Source of the DNA: Welwitschia mirabilis
Taxonomy: Eukaryota; Gnetophyta; Gnetopsida; Welwitschiales
DNA: 64,000 nt
Assembly (NCBI GenBank): GCA_051453625.1
Contig: JBOZIK010000001.1
Span: 16,474,062 to 16,538,061 of the forward strand
Direction: 5' to 3'
Under the pieces are notes generated by a model, which worked only from the letters and a program-made list of their open reading frames with translations, did no database searches and was not told where the DNA came from. Below are positions 1 to 10,436 of this stretch, piece by piece. Numbering within the stretch: position 1 is the stretch's first letter; each line of letters begins with the position of its first letter. The translations under genes were made by a program, and so were the position numbers.

Positions 1-311
1 TAGTCCCTTTTCTTGTTGTAATATTAAAAGGAAAAAGGGAAGTTAAATGGGGTCATCTAGAAAGTTCTAGAAGTTAGTGTTAGGGTTTCTATCCTAAAAG
101 AAAATATATATAAGGAGAGTAAAGGCATAGAATGTCATAAGGTATAGGATTCAAGAGTTATAAGATTGTCTATTGAGGATGGCTTGTGTTCTTATTCTTT
201 TCTTCATTCTAATAGAGATCTCTGCATTGCTTTCATGGTTTTTCCCCACATTGGGGTTTTCCACGTAAATCTAGCGTGTTGATATTTGCATTTTTCTTTT
301 GCTCTGCTACA
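1..311 (+). repeat. Ty1/copia LTR, 3' part (cut by window edge)
   Basis: The stretch carries the usual R-U5 signature of plant Ty1/copia LTRs: a TATA-like run at 103-113, then a pyrimidine-rich leader and the phrase ggggttttccacgtaaat at 253-270. A plausible LTR terminus (ctaca) falls at 311. No initiator-Met PBS follows; the sequence passes within about 20 bases into an antisense Athila LTR, so the copia internal region has been lost or cut off by the later insertion. The LTR start lies outside the window. Confidence 0.7.
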
Positions 312-329
312 TTTTTCTAATAAAGACTA

Positions 330-1382
330 CTCCTATATAACTTATATCATATGAAAAGAATGTTTAGTAGTTCTTAATCAATATAAACTATGAGATCTAT
401 CTAGGTAAAACTTTAAATGTAATATGAAAAAAATAGGAAAGTGATGCAAATCTACTACTACTAATTAATGTAAACCTTAATAAAGGTTCCCCTTATGATC
501 TAAATAATTCAAATCTTATCACTAATTATGACTAACTTAAACCATATGGAACATGTACCATATTGAAATGAAGAGAAAATTGTATTAGTCCAAATGAAAA
601 TCAAAACAACATCCACTTACAAATCAGAACAATAGCACCTTAATGAGAGATACAGAACCTAACACCAAGGATACTCTTTTTTGCAGCATGGGATGGACCT
701 CTTGCCTTCCATCCTCTATCACAAGTATTGGGTACAAAAGATGGAGTGGAAATAAAGGAGGAGAAGGGTATTTATAGATTTTCAATTGAGTAATTTGGAG
801 GTAAAATGCTAAAGGCCTGAAGAAGAAACCCTAATGACCCACATGGGTTATTTAACACCATTTACAATGAAATTTATTGTAGCAGTGAATAAACAATTGT
901 TGTCCTGTCTATCGTTCACATGACAAAGGGGATGAAACCATTTTAACGGCTTGGGTAGTATGCCATGTGCTATCATTAGCCCTGTGGGTTACCTGTGCAT
1001 AGTCGCAATGTCGTCGTCATGATTGTCATCTAGATGACTATGCGGACGATGCCCTATTACCATGTGCTATTGTCAGTGTTGCAGGCTTCTATTCACATTA
1101 GCATCTGGTCATCTTGGGTGTTGTGGAGATGACTATAGGGATGACAGTCTTCTTTTGCTCCTTTCTCTTAGGTAAATCAGTCTCTGCATCATAAACTCCT
1201 TTTTCCAATTCTGTAGTATTAGAATAAGCCCAAGAAACTGTCAAAAATGCTAAGTATCACGTGTTTTGTTGATCATCCTATTAATTCTTCAAAGTCATTA
1301 GTATTTCATTAAAACCTATATGAGTATCCTTCAAAAGTACTAAAAATACTCCATTAAACTCCCACAAATTGGCATTATAACA
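330..1382 (-). repeat. Athila-like LTR, 3' LTR of element A (U5 end missing)
   Basis: Read on the minus strand this matches the LTR at 9180-10416 through U3 and R, including the block around 'aaggggaacctttattaagg' (about 490-515) and the 'taagtggatg' block near 610. It begins on the minus strand at 1382 with TGTTATAATGCC directly after a PPT, so it is the 3' LTR of the antisense element to its right. The last part of U5 is missing where it abuts the copia LTR. A perfect 14-bp palindrome, gtcatctagatgac, lies at 1025-1038. Confidence 0.8.
766..777 (-). promoter_or_regulatory. TATA box of LTR A
   Basis: The minus strand reads CTATAAATACCC. The same motif sits at the equivalent place in the sense LTR at 9687-9699 and, as TATATAAATA, in the LTR of element E at 63486-63495. 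Position conservation across LTR copies supports an LTR promoter. Confidence 0.5.
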
Positions 1383-1397
1383 TAGCCTCCTACTTAG
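1383..1397 (-). other. Polypurine tract of element A
   Basis: The minus strand reads CTAAGTAGGAGGCTA immediately before the LTR start. The same tract occurs beside four other antisense LTRs in the window (14097, 22727, 54251, 55902). Confidence 0.75.
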
Positions 1398-3290
1398 TCT
1401 TGTTAGTCCTTGACAAAGTAAGTAATCAACTAGATTATAAGCCAATTTATTTAAGATAAAAAATAATGCTTGCAAGATGTAAATTGAGTTCATAGAAGAT
1501 GATATCATCAACAGGTAATTAACACAAGTGTTAAAAAATTTCCTAAGCTCCCTACTTAAGCATGTCACTACAGAATAAATGCAATGCACATATAGAAATC
1601 ATAAAATGTAACTTGATGGCTCATAAAAGTGAAATTGCATATGCATAATATAGAATAATGATAATGGACTATTGTGACATATTAAGTATTCATCAACAAG
1701 GCAAGGAATAATAATAAATATAGCACAATTCAAAACATGGCTATAGAGAAACACATGATAGTGCTACTAGATCCTACATGATAAAGTGTATGAATACTCA
1801 CAAATTTATTCAAGTTACATGAATAACTCATCCAAAATAAACCATCATCAAATTAGACCTTGAATGCTTAGAATTTGCAAAAATTTATGCTAATCATAAT
1901 AGATTGACACCCAAAAATATGTCCTACCCTCCCCCCATAGGAGAATTAAGATGTCCCAAATTATACCATATAAAGAAAAGGAGTGTTTTCCATTTGTCAT
2001 GGGGATGATAAAGAAGGGTGACAAACTCCACAATAGCTAATTTGGGGAGGAAGGTAAAACCTTAAAAAGTCAAAAGACTAGAAAAGACAGAAATGCAATA
2101 GAAATAAGAGAGTAACCTGAGAAAGAAAATAAATAAATGTCCTAAAATTCAAATGCATGATGGAGAAGTAAAAAATGATAGTAGAGGAAAATGCACCAAG
2201 GGGAAAATACTGCTCAAAGATGCCTCAAGTGTGCCTAAATGCATGAAAAGTTAGAACTCATCAAATCAAAGAAACCTAGTAGAAAAAAACAACAATCCTC
2301 TAGAAAACATCATAAGAAATTAGAAAATAATTAGGTCCATGATATGATGCTGAAAAAGTATAAGGAAATTACTTTGAAATTTCTAATAAAATAAATAAAG
2401 AAAAACAAAAATGAAAATAAAAAACTAGGAACATGAAAAGATTGCTTAATTACCTTAAATGCTAACCTAATAAATTCCCATAGCAATAATCATAAAATCA
2501 CTTGATTAATGATGCATGACATAAGGTATAAGTTTATAAGATTTCACTCAATCAAGCAATGATTATGATGATGTCAAGTATGCCACATAATGATAAAATA
2601 AAAGTCTATTAAAATATAGGGACTTCTAAGATACCCTGTCAAAATAAACACTGAAATCCAAAAATTAAAGTGATCATGTGGAAATACTAGAAATAAATAA
2701 CTAAAGAAAAGCTATTTATTTTTCCATAATAAGGGGAGTGCAACCACTGTCAGAGGAGTAAGGACCCATATGGCATGGCTGATTGACCCCTTAGTAGAGT
2801 TCCTATAGCTATCATATCGCACTACCAAAGGCCTATCTTGGGAATATTTGCCCTAGTGTGCTTGCAGTAGGACATTATGATTACTATATATGTAAAAATA
2901 TAACATGAAAGAGAATAGTAGTTTATTTTATTTTCTTTTCTTTTCATGTTGCTCTTTTTTTTTAAATAATTTTTGGAGTATCATTCCACATGATCAAGTG
3001 CTTGTAGGGATAAAAGTAAAGAAATAAGATGAGTAACAAAATAAGATCCTACAAAAATAACTAATTACTTACATCATTAAAAGCTAACAAAGAATGAAGT
3101 CATCTTCCTTCTAAATGAAGTTCATATACATACGAATGTCTGAAAATTAGATTAAGCTAATTTTATCATTTTAAATGCCAATGCAAAATATTACTCATCA
3201 TGGAAACTTTTATAAGTAAATATAGATGTCAAGTTAAAGATATTCAAGTGATAACATGATATTAACCAAAGAAATGAGTTAAGAAAGAAT
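1398..3290 (-). other. Non-coding 3' region of element A
   Basis: No reading frame can be followed on either strand. The right half (about 2330-2960) aligns with the equivalent region of elements C (17130-17660) and D (25750-26290), including the 'taaggggagtgcaac' phrase near 2730 and a pyrimidine-rich run at about 2925-2965. It lacks the extra 3' reading frame that C and D carry next to their LTR, so A is either a shorter variant or has a deletion. Confidence 0.6.
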
Positions 3291-4440
3291 TTAGATAATG
3301 GCAAAAGAAAGGTCCTCCTCTTGAAGAGGATCTTTCAAAACAAGTGCTTATATCATGTTCAAGGTTTCATCACAAAATGACTCATAAAGTTTTAACCTTT
3401 ATCCATTAACATTTTGGATTTATTTAGTGTTTAGATTGAGATTTTAACTAAGCTATTTAAGTTTACTTTTTCAATAAAATAAGGACCTAATTAGTTAGAA
3501 GTTAACTTGTTTTATAGAAGATGTATTTAGGTGTTACACAATAAGATAAGTTAGTCAGGTTCAAACTATTTATGAATAATCTTTTTATCATGTTGAAACT
3601 TGGCTTGAGACTTATAAATAAGTTGACGATGTAAGGCATGAGTACGTTTTTCATCTAAATGATCAAGTTGGGATAAATGAATTTTAATATTTTTATTAAA
3701 GTCAACAAGATTAAGTTGATGGATGGATCAATAAGAATTATAGCAAACATCAACTGGTAATATACATACTTTACCGTACACTAGTTCATAGGGTGAAAAA
3801 CCTAGAGAGTTACACCAAGTAGTATGGTAAGCTTAAGACATCATTAATTTTAAAGGACTAAGTCTTCTTATTGACAGAGACTAATTTTTAAAGCATTTTC
3901 TTGATTTCTCTATTTGCATTTTGAGCTTAATCATTGGTTTGAGGATGATAGTTACAAGTAATTCTATGTTTAACACCAATGGATAGAAGAATTTTTTGAA
4001 AGAGGTGATTAATGAAGTAATTTCCTTGAGCACTAATGATAATACATGGAAATCCAAGTCATTGAAAAATATGTGCTCTCACAAACTTGCAAATGGTTCA
4101 GACATCATTTTTAGTATTAGGAGCAGCTTTAACCCACTTAGTAACGTAATCCACAGCTACTAGGGTATTATTTTTCTCATTCAAAGGTGGTGAAATTGGG
4201 CCTACAAAGTCAATTCCCCAACAATTCAAGTATGGGTTTGAGGGGCATATCATCAGAATAAGTTAGGCTACCATAACAAGCATCACACTTTCAAGAAAAG
4301 TCAAATGAATCCTTAAAAAGAGTTGGCCAATAAAAACCAGAGTAAAGAATTTTCATGTGGTCTTTTGGCCACTAAAGTATCCCTTACAAAATACACCATG
4401 ATAAAGTTTTAAGATTTCTAATGTTTCCTATTCAAGCATA
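3291..4440 (-). pseudogene. Degraded Ty3/gypsy integrase, element A
   Basis: Integrase inserts retrotransposon cDNA into chromosomes. On the minus strand three parts can be recognised in family order: a relic of the HHCC zinc-binding head near 4360-4420 (reads like HGVFCKGYFSGQKTT), the first catalytic Asp in a phrase reading AVDYVTK at about 4136-4169, and the C-terminal part near 3375-3540 (LGPY followed by the NG-RLK-type end). Many stops and frameshifts break it. The layout matches the Athila group, in which integrase follows RNase H. It is not functional. Confidence 0.75.
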
Positions 4441-4469
4441 CATTTACACATAATTTAATCTTTGCAATG

Positions 4470-5070
4470 TCTATAAAGATGAGGCTTATTCCACTCATAG
4501 TCATCTATCCTATGGAGAAAATTTTTGCATTGATTATGATTTCCATGCTGAGGAGTTTTATAGTAATAAGGTAATTTACGATGTTAGCATACCAAGAAGT
4601 GGAATGAGAAGATGAGATAGCATAGAGTTGTTTAATTGTAAAGAGTTACTCATTAGGAAAGGAGTCATTAATGGGAGTTTCATCATAAGAGCAAAAAAGT
4701 CGAGAAAGATGATCAGCAACACTATATGTTTTTTAGCCTTATCAATGATGGTAATATTAAATTCTTACATTAAAAAAATTCATCCAGTAAGTTTGATACT
4801 TAAATATTTCTTAGTTATAAGATAGCGGATGGCTGCATGGTCTGTGTAGACATTGATGTAAAAATCAAAAAGATAGTATTGAAAATGGTCTAAGCAAAAG
4901 ATGATAGCAAGAATTTCTCTCTCAGTGGTAGTGTAGTTGGATTAGGCACTTAACAAAATTTTGCTAAGATAAGATATAACTTTGAAACTATTCTCATATT
5001 TTTGACTAAGAACTCCTCCCCTAAAGTAATGTTGCTTGCATCACACATAGGTTCAAAGTTTTTATTCTAA
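4470..5070 (-). pseudogene. Degraded RNase H, element A
   Basis: RNase H removes the RNA strand during reverse transcription. The minus strand keeps phrases of the gypsy domain: ASNFTLG-like near 5035, a stretch corresponding to the 'NYTTTEKE-LA' core at about 4900-4950, and the 'TDHAAI'-like part around 4825-4855. Stops occur in all frames. It lies between integrase (left) and RT (right), as expected for an antisense gypsy pol. Confidence 0.7.
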
Positions 5071-5423
5071 TTGGAACCCGTAATAATAGGTTTAAAAGAG
5101 ATGTTTTCCTTAAGAGTTTTGAACACAAGTTGGTAAGAATCAGTCCACTCGAATTTAACATCTTTTTCAAGTAAGGAGTGAAGAGATTTGCAAGTTTTAG
5201 CATAGTCATGAATAAATCATTAATAAAATCCAACATCTCCAAGAAAAGATCTAACTTGTTTGACATTAGTTGGAGGACTAAGGTTCTTAATGATATCCAC
5301 TTTTGAGGGGTCCATCTTAATCCCCTCTTTTACAATGTGATGGCCTAAAACAATCCCATGTTGGACAAGAAGAAAATGATTTTCCCAACTCAAGTGTAAA
5401 CCACTTTTAATACATCGATCTAG
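5071..5423 (-). pseudogene. Reverse transcriptase C-terminus and connection, element A
   Basis: The clearest part, on the minus strand at about 5270-5423, reads LDRCIKSGLHLSWE, then IVLGHHI and VRSFLGDVGFY: the RT thumb and connection typical of plant Ty3/gypsy (Athila/Tat) pol. The catalytic palm would lie to the right but is replaced by a run of N and then by unrelated or sense-oriented sequence, so A is truncated within RT or the rest lies in the gap. The connection to RNase H continues leftward in a different frame. Confidence 0.8.
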
Positions 5424-5523
5424 NNNNNNNNNNNNNNNNNNNNNNNNNNNNNNNNNNNNNNNNNNNNNNNNNNNNNNNNNNNNNNNNNNNNNNNNNNNNN
5501 NNNNNNNNNNNNNNNNNNNNNNN
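5424..5523. other. Assembly gap, 100 N
   Basis: Exactly 100 N. On the left is antisense RT of element A, on the right a short stretch leading into a sense LTR end, so the gap hides the junction between two oppositely oriented elements. Confidence 0.95.
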
Positions 5524-5559
5524 ATTAAAGTTACATATTTCATTTCTGAAATCAACTCT

Positions 5560-5702
5560 TTATTGTCCATACCATTGGCCTTCAACGGAATTACGACATT
5601 TGGATCACTCCGTCTATACTAGCGTGTCGTATTTTGCATCTTATTGATAATTAACATGATTGAATTTGAACGTGAACTATTGCACAAATACACACCGCAA
5701 CA
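5560..5702 (+). repeat. Sense Athila LTR 3' end fragment
   Basis: The stretch matches the last 120-140 bases of the LTR at 9180-10416 ('acgacatttgg', 'tctatactagcgtgt', then 'accgcaaca' at the terminus, 5694-5702). It retains several CpG sites that the other copies have lost, so it is the least decayed LTR piece here. The sequence after 5702 is not a PBS, so this is the 3' edge of a 3' or solo LTR, or a recombination scar. Confidence 0.7.
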
Positions 5703-6519
5703 CTCTATTTTATTCAATAATACAGCTCCATTCTTATGTAAGGATAAGTTTCCTTCTTAAAGAGTAAAATAAATTACTTTTCAAAAGCCTCTATTATCTT
5801 TATCAATAAATCTAAGATTATGATGAAAGAATCATGGAATCTAGATTAAAAAAGTAATGACAAGATAATATAGAAGCTCATCTATTAGTATTATTAGCTC
5901 TCTTACTTCCTCATTTATGTTGGATTTTCTCTTGGTTCCTACAACATGTGTCCTAACAATTCTTTTAATAACCTAGTCGACGAACTTATTAAAAGCAAAG
6001 AGTAAAGAAATTTGTATAAATTATTAGAGGATAATTATACTACTTTATTAATTGTATTTAATCATTAATAGCTATTTTTTAGTGTTTGTGTAGTTCATAT
6101 TATTAAGTAGTTATAGTTAAATTCTAAAGTTACATATGTATACTCTGAGAGAAAAATATCCTATTGGACTACGTAAAATCACATGAGAATTGTACTTTTA
6201 AGTAACTCAACAAATATAAAAATTCTTAGCTTTTTTTAATTAGCTCAAATTTGTTAAATTTTTTTAATTATCTTAAATTGGTTATAGAATTTATTCTATA
6301 TTTTTTGATTTTTAGTGACTTTTCTTAGTACATTACTTTTCACATTATATTAATTTCTTATTCTAGTAGGATAAATGGAATGAATGACATAAATGTAGGA
6401 GTATAGGATATCTAATGAATGAGGAAGGAAAGGGACGTATTTGAATGTAATAGGGGTGATTATACATTATAATTTCAAAAAAAAAAAAAGAAAAATATGA
6501 TTATTATATTGTGTTTTAG
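5703..6519. other. AT-rich stretch, nothing recognised
   Basis: No reading frame, LTR match or repeat was recognised. A poly-A run is present at about 6476-6489. Confidence 0.5.
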
Positions 6520-6956
6520 TTTCTCTAGTTAAGATATTATATGGTACTTTTAAATAAATATCCTAAAACCATACTATTTAATGGTATTTTTGAATAAATA
6601 CCCTGAAAGTTCACTGTTTTGGAGCATTTTATACTTGCCCTAAAAAATACCTTTTAGGGAATTTAAAAAAAAAACCCAAAAAGGTTGCTTTTAGAAACAT
6701 GCTATAATTGTGGACTTTTAGGGCATTTGAAAAGAAATTCCTTAAAAAGACTCTTTTTATAGATATTTTTAGAAGTGTCTCAAAAAAAATGCTTGTAAGG
6801 CATTTAAAAAAAATGCCCTAAAACTGCTCAGAGTCTTTATTGTGAATCTTTTTATAGTGATTTTTAAAGAAATGCACTTAAAACGTTTATAGCATTTTTT
6901 TTATACCCTTTTAAGGCATTTCTTAAATGCCATAAAAGGTCAAAAATCTAGTAATG
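6520..6956. mobile_element. CACTA-like transposon end with subterminal repeats
   Basis: The stretch holds five or more short units of the form aaggcattt / aaatgcccta in both orientations (about 6643, 6717, 6794, 6866 and 6910), often paired as inverted repeats with an A-rich loop. It ends at 6947-6956 with tctagtaatg, close to the reverse complement of a CACTA terminus (cactactaga). Clustered subterminal repeats next to such a terminus are typical of En/Spm-type elements. No transposase reading frame or left terminus was found, so it is at best a truncated or non-autonomous copy. Confidence 0.45.
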
Positions 6957-7554
6957 GATTTTACTTTAAAAAATTATCACTTTCATAAAAGTAAGGAAAT
7001 GGATGATTTCGCTATAGTGATTGACAAAGCCATAACTAGAACCTAAACATTTCTTCACAATGAATTTAAAATTTCAATTTGAAAGGCATTTTCCAAAGTG
7101 ATGAACACTTTCATATAAGTAACTAATACCAATAGAATTTTTTGTTTGTTTAGCTCCTTATTTTAGCATAAGTTTTGAAATGCAACTTATTATTTAAGAA
7201 CATCATTAAAAACATGGAAGTTTACATATGACATTAAAATGATAAAAGACATATTTTTATGATTAAAGTAGTTAATTTAATAACTTCACTACGATAAATT
7301 TTCTTACTATACTTGAGATAAATGTCAATTTTTACATCTTTTGAATTTCCTTTTTATAATAACATTTATTTATAATTTAAGTTATTTGATTTATTGATCA
7401 AAAAAAATTAGACATATGGAATATCTCAACCCTATGTTTGTAATATTGAATCCACATCCAAATGATTCTTAGGATATGACAAGATTAGTCATGATTAGTT
7501 TAGCTAGTTTCTTATCACTTTTTATCTCCCTTTTAAATATTTAATTTTTTTCTT
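6957..7554. other. AT-rich stretch, nothing recognised
   Basis: No coding or repeat structure was recognised. It may be flanking DNA between the CACTA-like end and the LINE remnant. Confidence 0.45.
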
Positions 7555-8500
7555 CACTACCTATTATACACTTAAGTGTTAAAGTAATATATTGTACTCT
7601 TTTTACATTAATTAGTATCTTGGATTCTATACCAAATTCTATGAGACTTACTTAATAGCTTATATTTACTTCACATCTACCTTTAAGAACATAACTATTT
7701 CATCCATGAAGTGGTTGTAAAGAAAGTAGTTCACATCATGTATTGTGAGTCCTATTTTTCTTTCTTATCTAATGCATTCATGTAGATATACTAGAACTAT
7801 TATAAAAATGAAGGATGAGATAGCATCCTATTATGTTAAAACCTTTCCTACTCCAAAAATGTAATCAATTATTTGATTTAACTTCAAACTAAATCCCGCT
7901 ATTTATTACATTTAAATAACTAGTATCATAAACTTGTCAAGAAACAAATAAGTTAAGAAACTCTAAAAGATACTATCATAGTTATTTTTAATATATAATT
8001 TTAAGATACGCACATTTTTCCTTAAATGGAATGCAAAATTTCATAATTGAGAATTCCTTAATCTATGATACTTCTTCTTTTCAAGAATCCTACTTCATTA
8101 GGGTGCCTCAACTAGTGAAGATGAGGATGGATCCTCTTAATTCAAATTTTTGAGAATAATTTATATATTATGTTGCACATTATAATTAGTCTAAAATCCT
8201 ATGAATCTATAGCTTTCATCTTCTTTAAAATTATATTTATGTTCATATTATTTTAGAAATACAAAACTTAGTCATCCTTTAAAACTTTATTAACTATTAC
8301 CTCTATTAATCCTCTCATGTATAACTAATATATTTTGAAGAACTCTATTAATGATTCATCTGTTTCTGAAGTTTTTTTTCATTTCATAGCTTTTAATTCC
8401 TTTTATACTTCATCATTCTTAATATATCTAAGGGGATTTATCCTATCAAGTATTTATCCACAGGTATGATTTCTTTTTTTCCTTTAGTTGTTAAAGACTA
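7555..8500 (-). pseudogene. Antisense LINE (L1-type) reverse transcriptase remnant
   Basis: Minus-strand translation across several frames gives LINE RT motifs in the right order: a decayed 'YRPI-L-NV-YK' block near 8110-8230, then NEVGFLKRRSIID at about 8056-8095, then an ISPFFI-like block at 7790-7835 with an LHECIR phrase after it, a spot where the FADD active site should be (now FMDE-like, about 7695), and a KSTIYY-like end near 7580. Stops and frameshifts are frequent. It may extend right to about 8900, but nothing there is clear. Confidence 0.5.
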
Positions 8501-9179
8501 TAATAAAGGCTTCATGCATAGTATTTCTAGAATAAATCCTTTCCATCCATTTTATATCTCTTATGATGTTTTATTCTCTTTTATAACTAAATAAGTTAAA
8601 GGAAAGACATGGATGTTTTTATGTCCATTCTTTATCTAGTTTATGTATGTTATCTATCTCTAATAAACTTCTTCTTACATTTTTGATGTTATGTAGTTCC
8701 AATTATTTTTTCATTCCTATTTCTGGTTGTCTTCTAATTCTTATCCTTTTAATTTCTCCCTTAATACTTAATTTAAATTCTCTTTTTATCTCATTTTGTA
8801 CCTCCATTTTCTAATATACTCTTTTATCTTTTTTTTTTATATGTTATAGTCTTTTTAAATTGATTTGTTTAAGTATTCTATTAAAGAGGTTCTTAATTCT
8901 TTCAAAAAAAATTCCACTTATTTCACCTATAGATAGGTAGTTTAAAGATAAAATAATCCTTCTTATGAACAACTTTAAAGAGGTTTTTTAACTTCACTAC
9001 ATTGAATCAAATGATGTGAGTAGTTCAAGATAAAAAAGGATTAAATTTAAAAAATTTTAAAGTTTATAACTATCTCAATGCTAGTGTAACCAAGATTTAA
9101 AAATAATGATCATAAGCATATAGATCTTTGATGGATTAAATCTTAGTAAATATGTTTATATCAACTTGTTTAAGAAGAC
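8501..9179. other. AT-rich stretch, possible LINE upstream region
   Basis: No confident protein match. It may be the endonuclease-RT linker of the antisense LINE at its left. It ends exactly where the sense LTR of element B begins. Confidence 0.35.
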
Positions 9180-10416
9180 TGTTGTGATGTGAAATTATGT
9201 GTATTTGATGGGGTTTTCTAAGTATTTTTATATGACATTTGAATAGGTTTAGATGAAATTCTTGTGATCATGGAAAGTCAATGTAATGATTGTGTAAACA
9301 TGCAATTCTTGATATATTTGGAGGTATTTTAGGCATATTTTGATACTTAGCATTTTGAAAAAAAGACCATTAATGTAGGAGGCTAATTTCTCTTAGCTAA
9401 AAAGGTAAGGAAGCCTTTCATCTCCTTCATCATTTCTATGACTTATAAGGTAACACTGATGCTAATATGGACTAAAGCTATAAAGCTAATTATAATGCTA
9501 AAATCTTGTAACTCATTTTGTATTATGGTGTATCATCTCTAGTGTTGTTTAGATGACAGTCAAGATGACAACTATTTTTTATGAGCAAAATGACTTATCT
9601 TTTTAATGGAGTTTTACCTCATTTGAGTTGCTAGGGTTTCATCTCTGACTTCTAGGTTTTTACTTCTAGAATATTTAATGTAAAACCATAAATACCCCTT
9701 TTGTCCTCTCTCCTAATTCATCTTTTATATCAAAGGGCAAGAGGTTCATCCCTAGCTATAGAGAGAGGTTTTTCTTAGTGTTGGACTGTGTATCCTCCAT
9801 TAAGGTGATACTACTTTATAAGTGGATGCTTAATTCATTCAAAGATTAATACAAAGTCTATTTTACTTTTATTGTGTGCATCTCCCTTATGGTTTATGTT
9901 GGTTATGATTTTCTGTGACAACTTCATAATTGATCTAAATCATAAGGGAAACCTTTATTAAGGTTGACACTATTAGTTTAGATTTTTCATTTATTCCATA
10001 TTACATTTTCATATTGCATATTTTTTGTGATGTATCTTATAGCCTATGTTGGTTAGGATTAAGTGGTAATTCTTATTAATTAATCTAAGTTATAAGGATT
10101 TATCTTTATAATAAAAAGATTGGTAGTTAAATAGATTCATTACTTAAGTTAGTGTATTTGCATTTCATCTATAAGCATTACATTATCATTCATCTTGCAT
10201 TATATTTATGCATTATCTTTCATTTTTATTTACTTAAAAGAAAAAACTAAAAATCCTTTATTAAGTCAATTTTCTAACTTCTAGTCTTAGTACCTTTAAA
10301 AGATTATAACATTTGGGTCAACTTCTATGTATACTAGTGTGTGTTTTTATAATAGTATATGTGATTGACAAAATCTACTTAAGAACTTAAAGATTATAAA
10401 AATTCACATCACAACA
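9180..10416 (+). repeat. Athila-like LTR, 5' LTR of element B
   Basis: The LTR runs from TGTTGTGATG at 9180 to acaaca at 10411-10416 (1237 bp) and is followed after three bases by a degraded tRNA-Asp PBS. It is the reference sense copy for the family: the copies at 330-1382, 12854-14096, 21472-22726, 29795-30317 and 53008-54250 align to it in whole or in part. Its U3 includes paired tagatgacag / aagatgacaa motifs near 9550-9570 and a TATA box at 9687. Confidence 0.85.
9687..9699 (+). promoter_or_regulatory. TATA box of LTR B
   Basis: ccataaatacccc lies mid-LTR and corresponds to the TATA motif in LTR A (766-777). Confidence 0.45.
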
Positions 10417-10419
10417 TTT

Positions 10420-10436
10420 TAGCATCATTGCTAGGG
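10420..10436 (+). other. Primer-binding site, tRNA-Asp type, element B
   Basis: tagcatcattgctaggg matches the complement of the plant tRNA-Asp 3' end (TGGCGCCGTTGCCGGGG) at 11 of 17 positions. All six differences are C/T or G/A transitions. Athila-group elements are known to use this tRNA. Confidence 0.7.

Noticed and set aside
1281-1589. Minus-strand frame of 102 residues
   Set aside because: It spans the LTR start and PPT of element A and has no conserved counterpart in C, D or E.
7288-7300. cactacgataaa as the left terminus of the CACTA-like element
   Set aside because: It lies to the right of the subterminal repeats and points the wrong way for pairing with the end at 6956.
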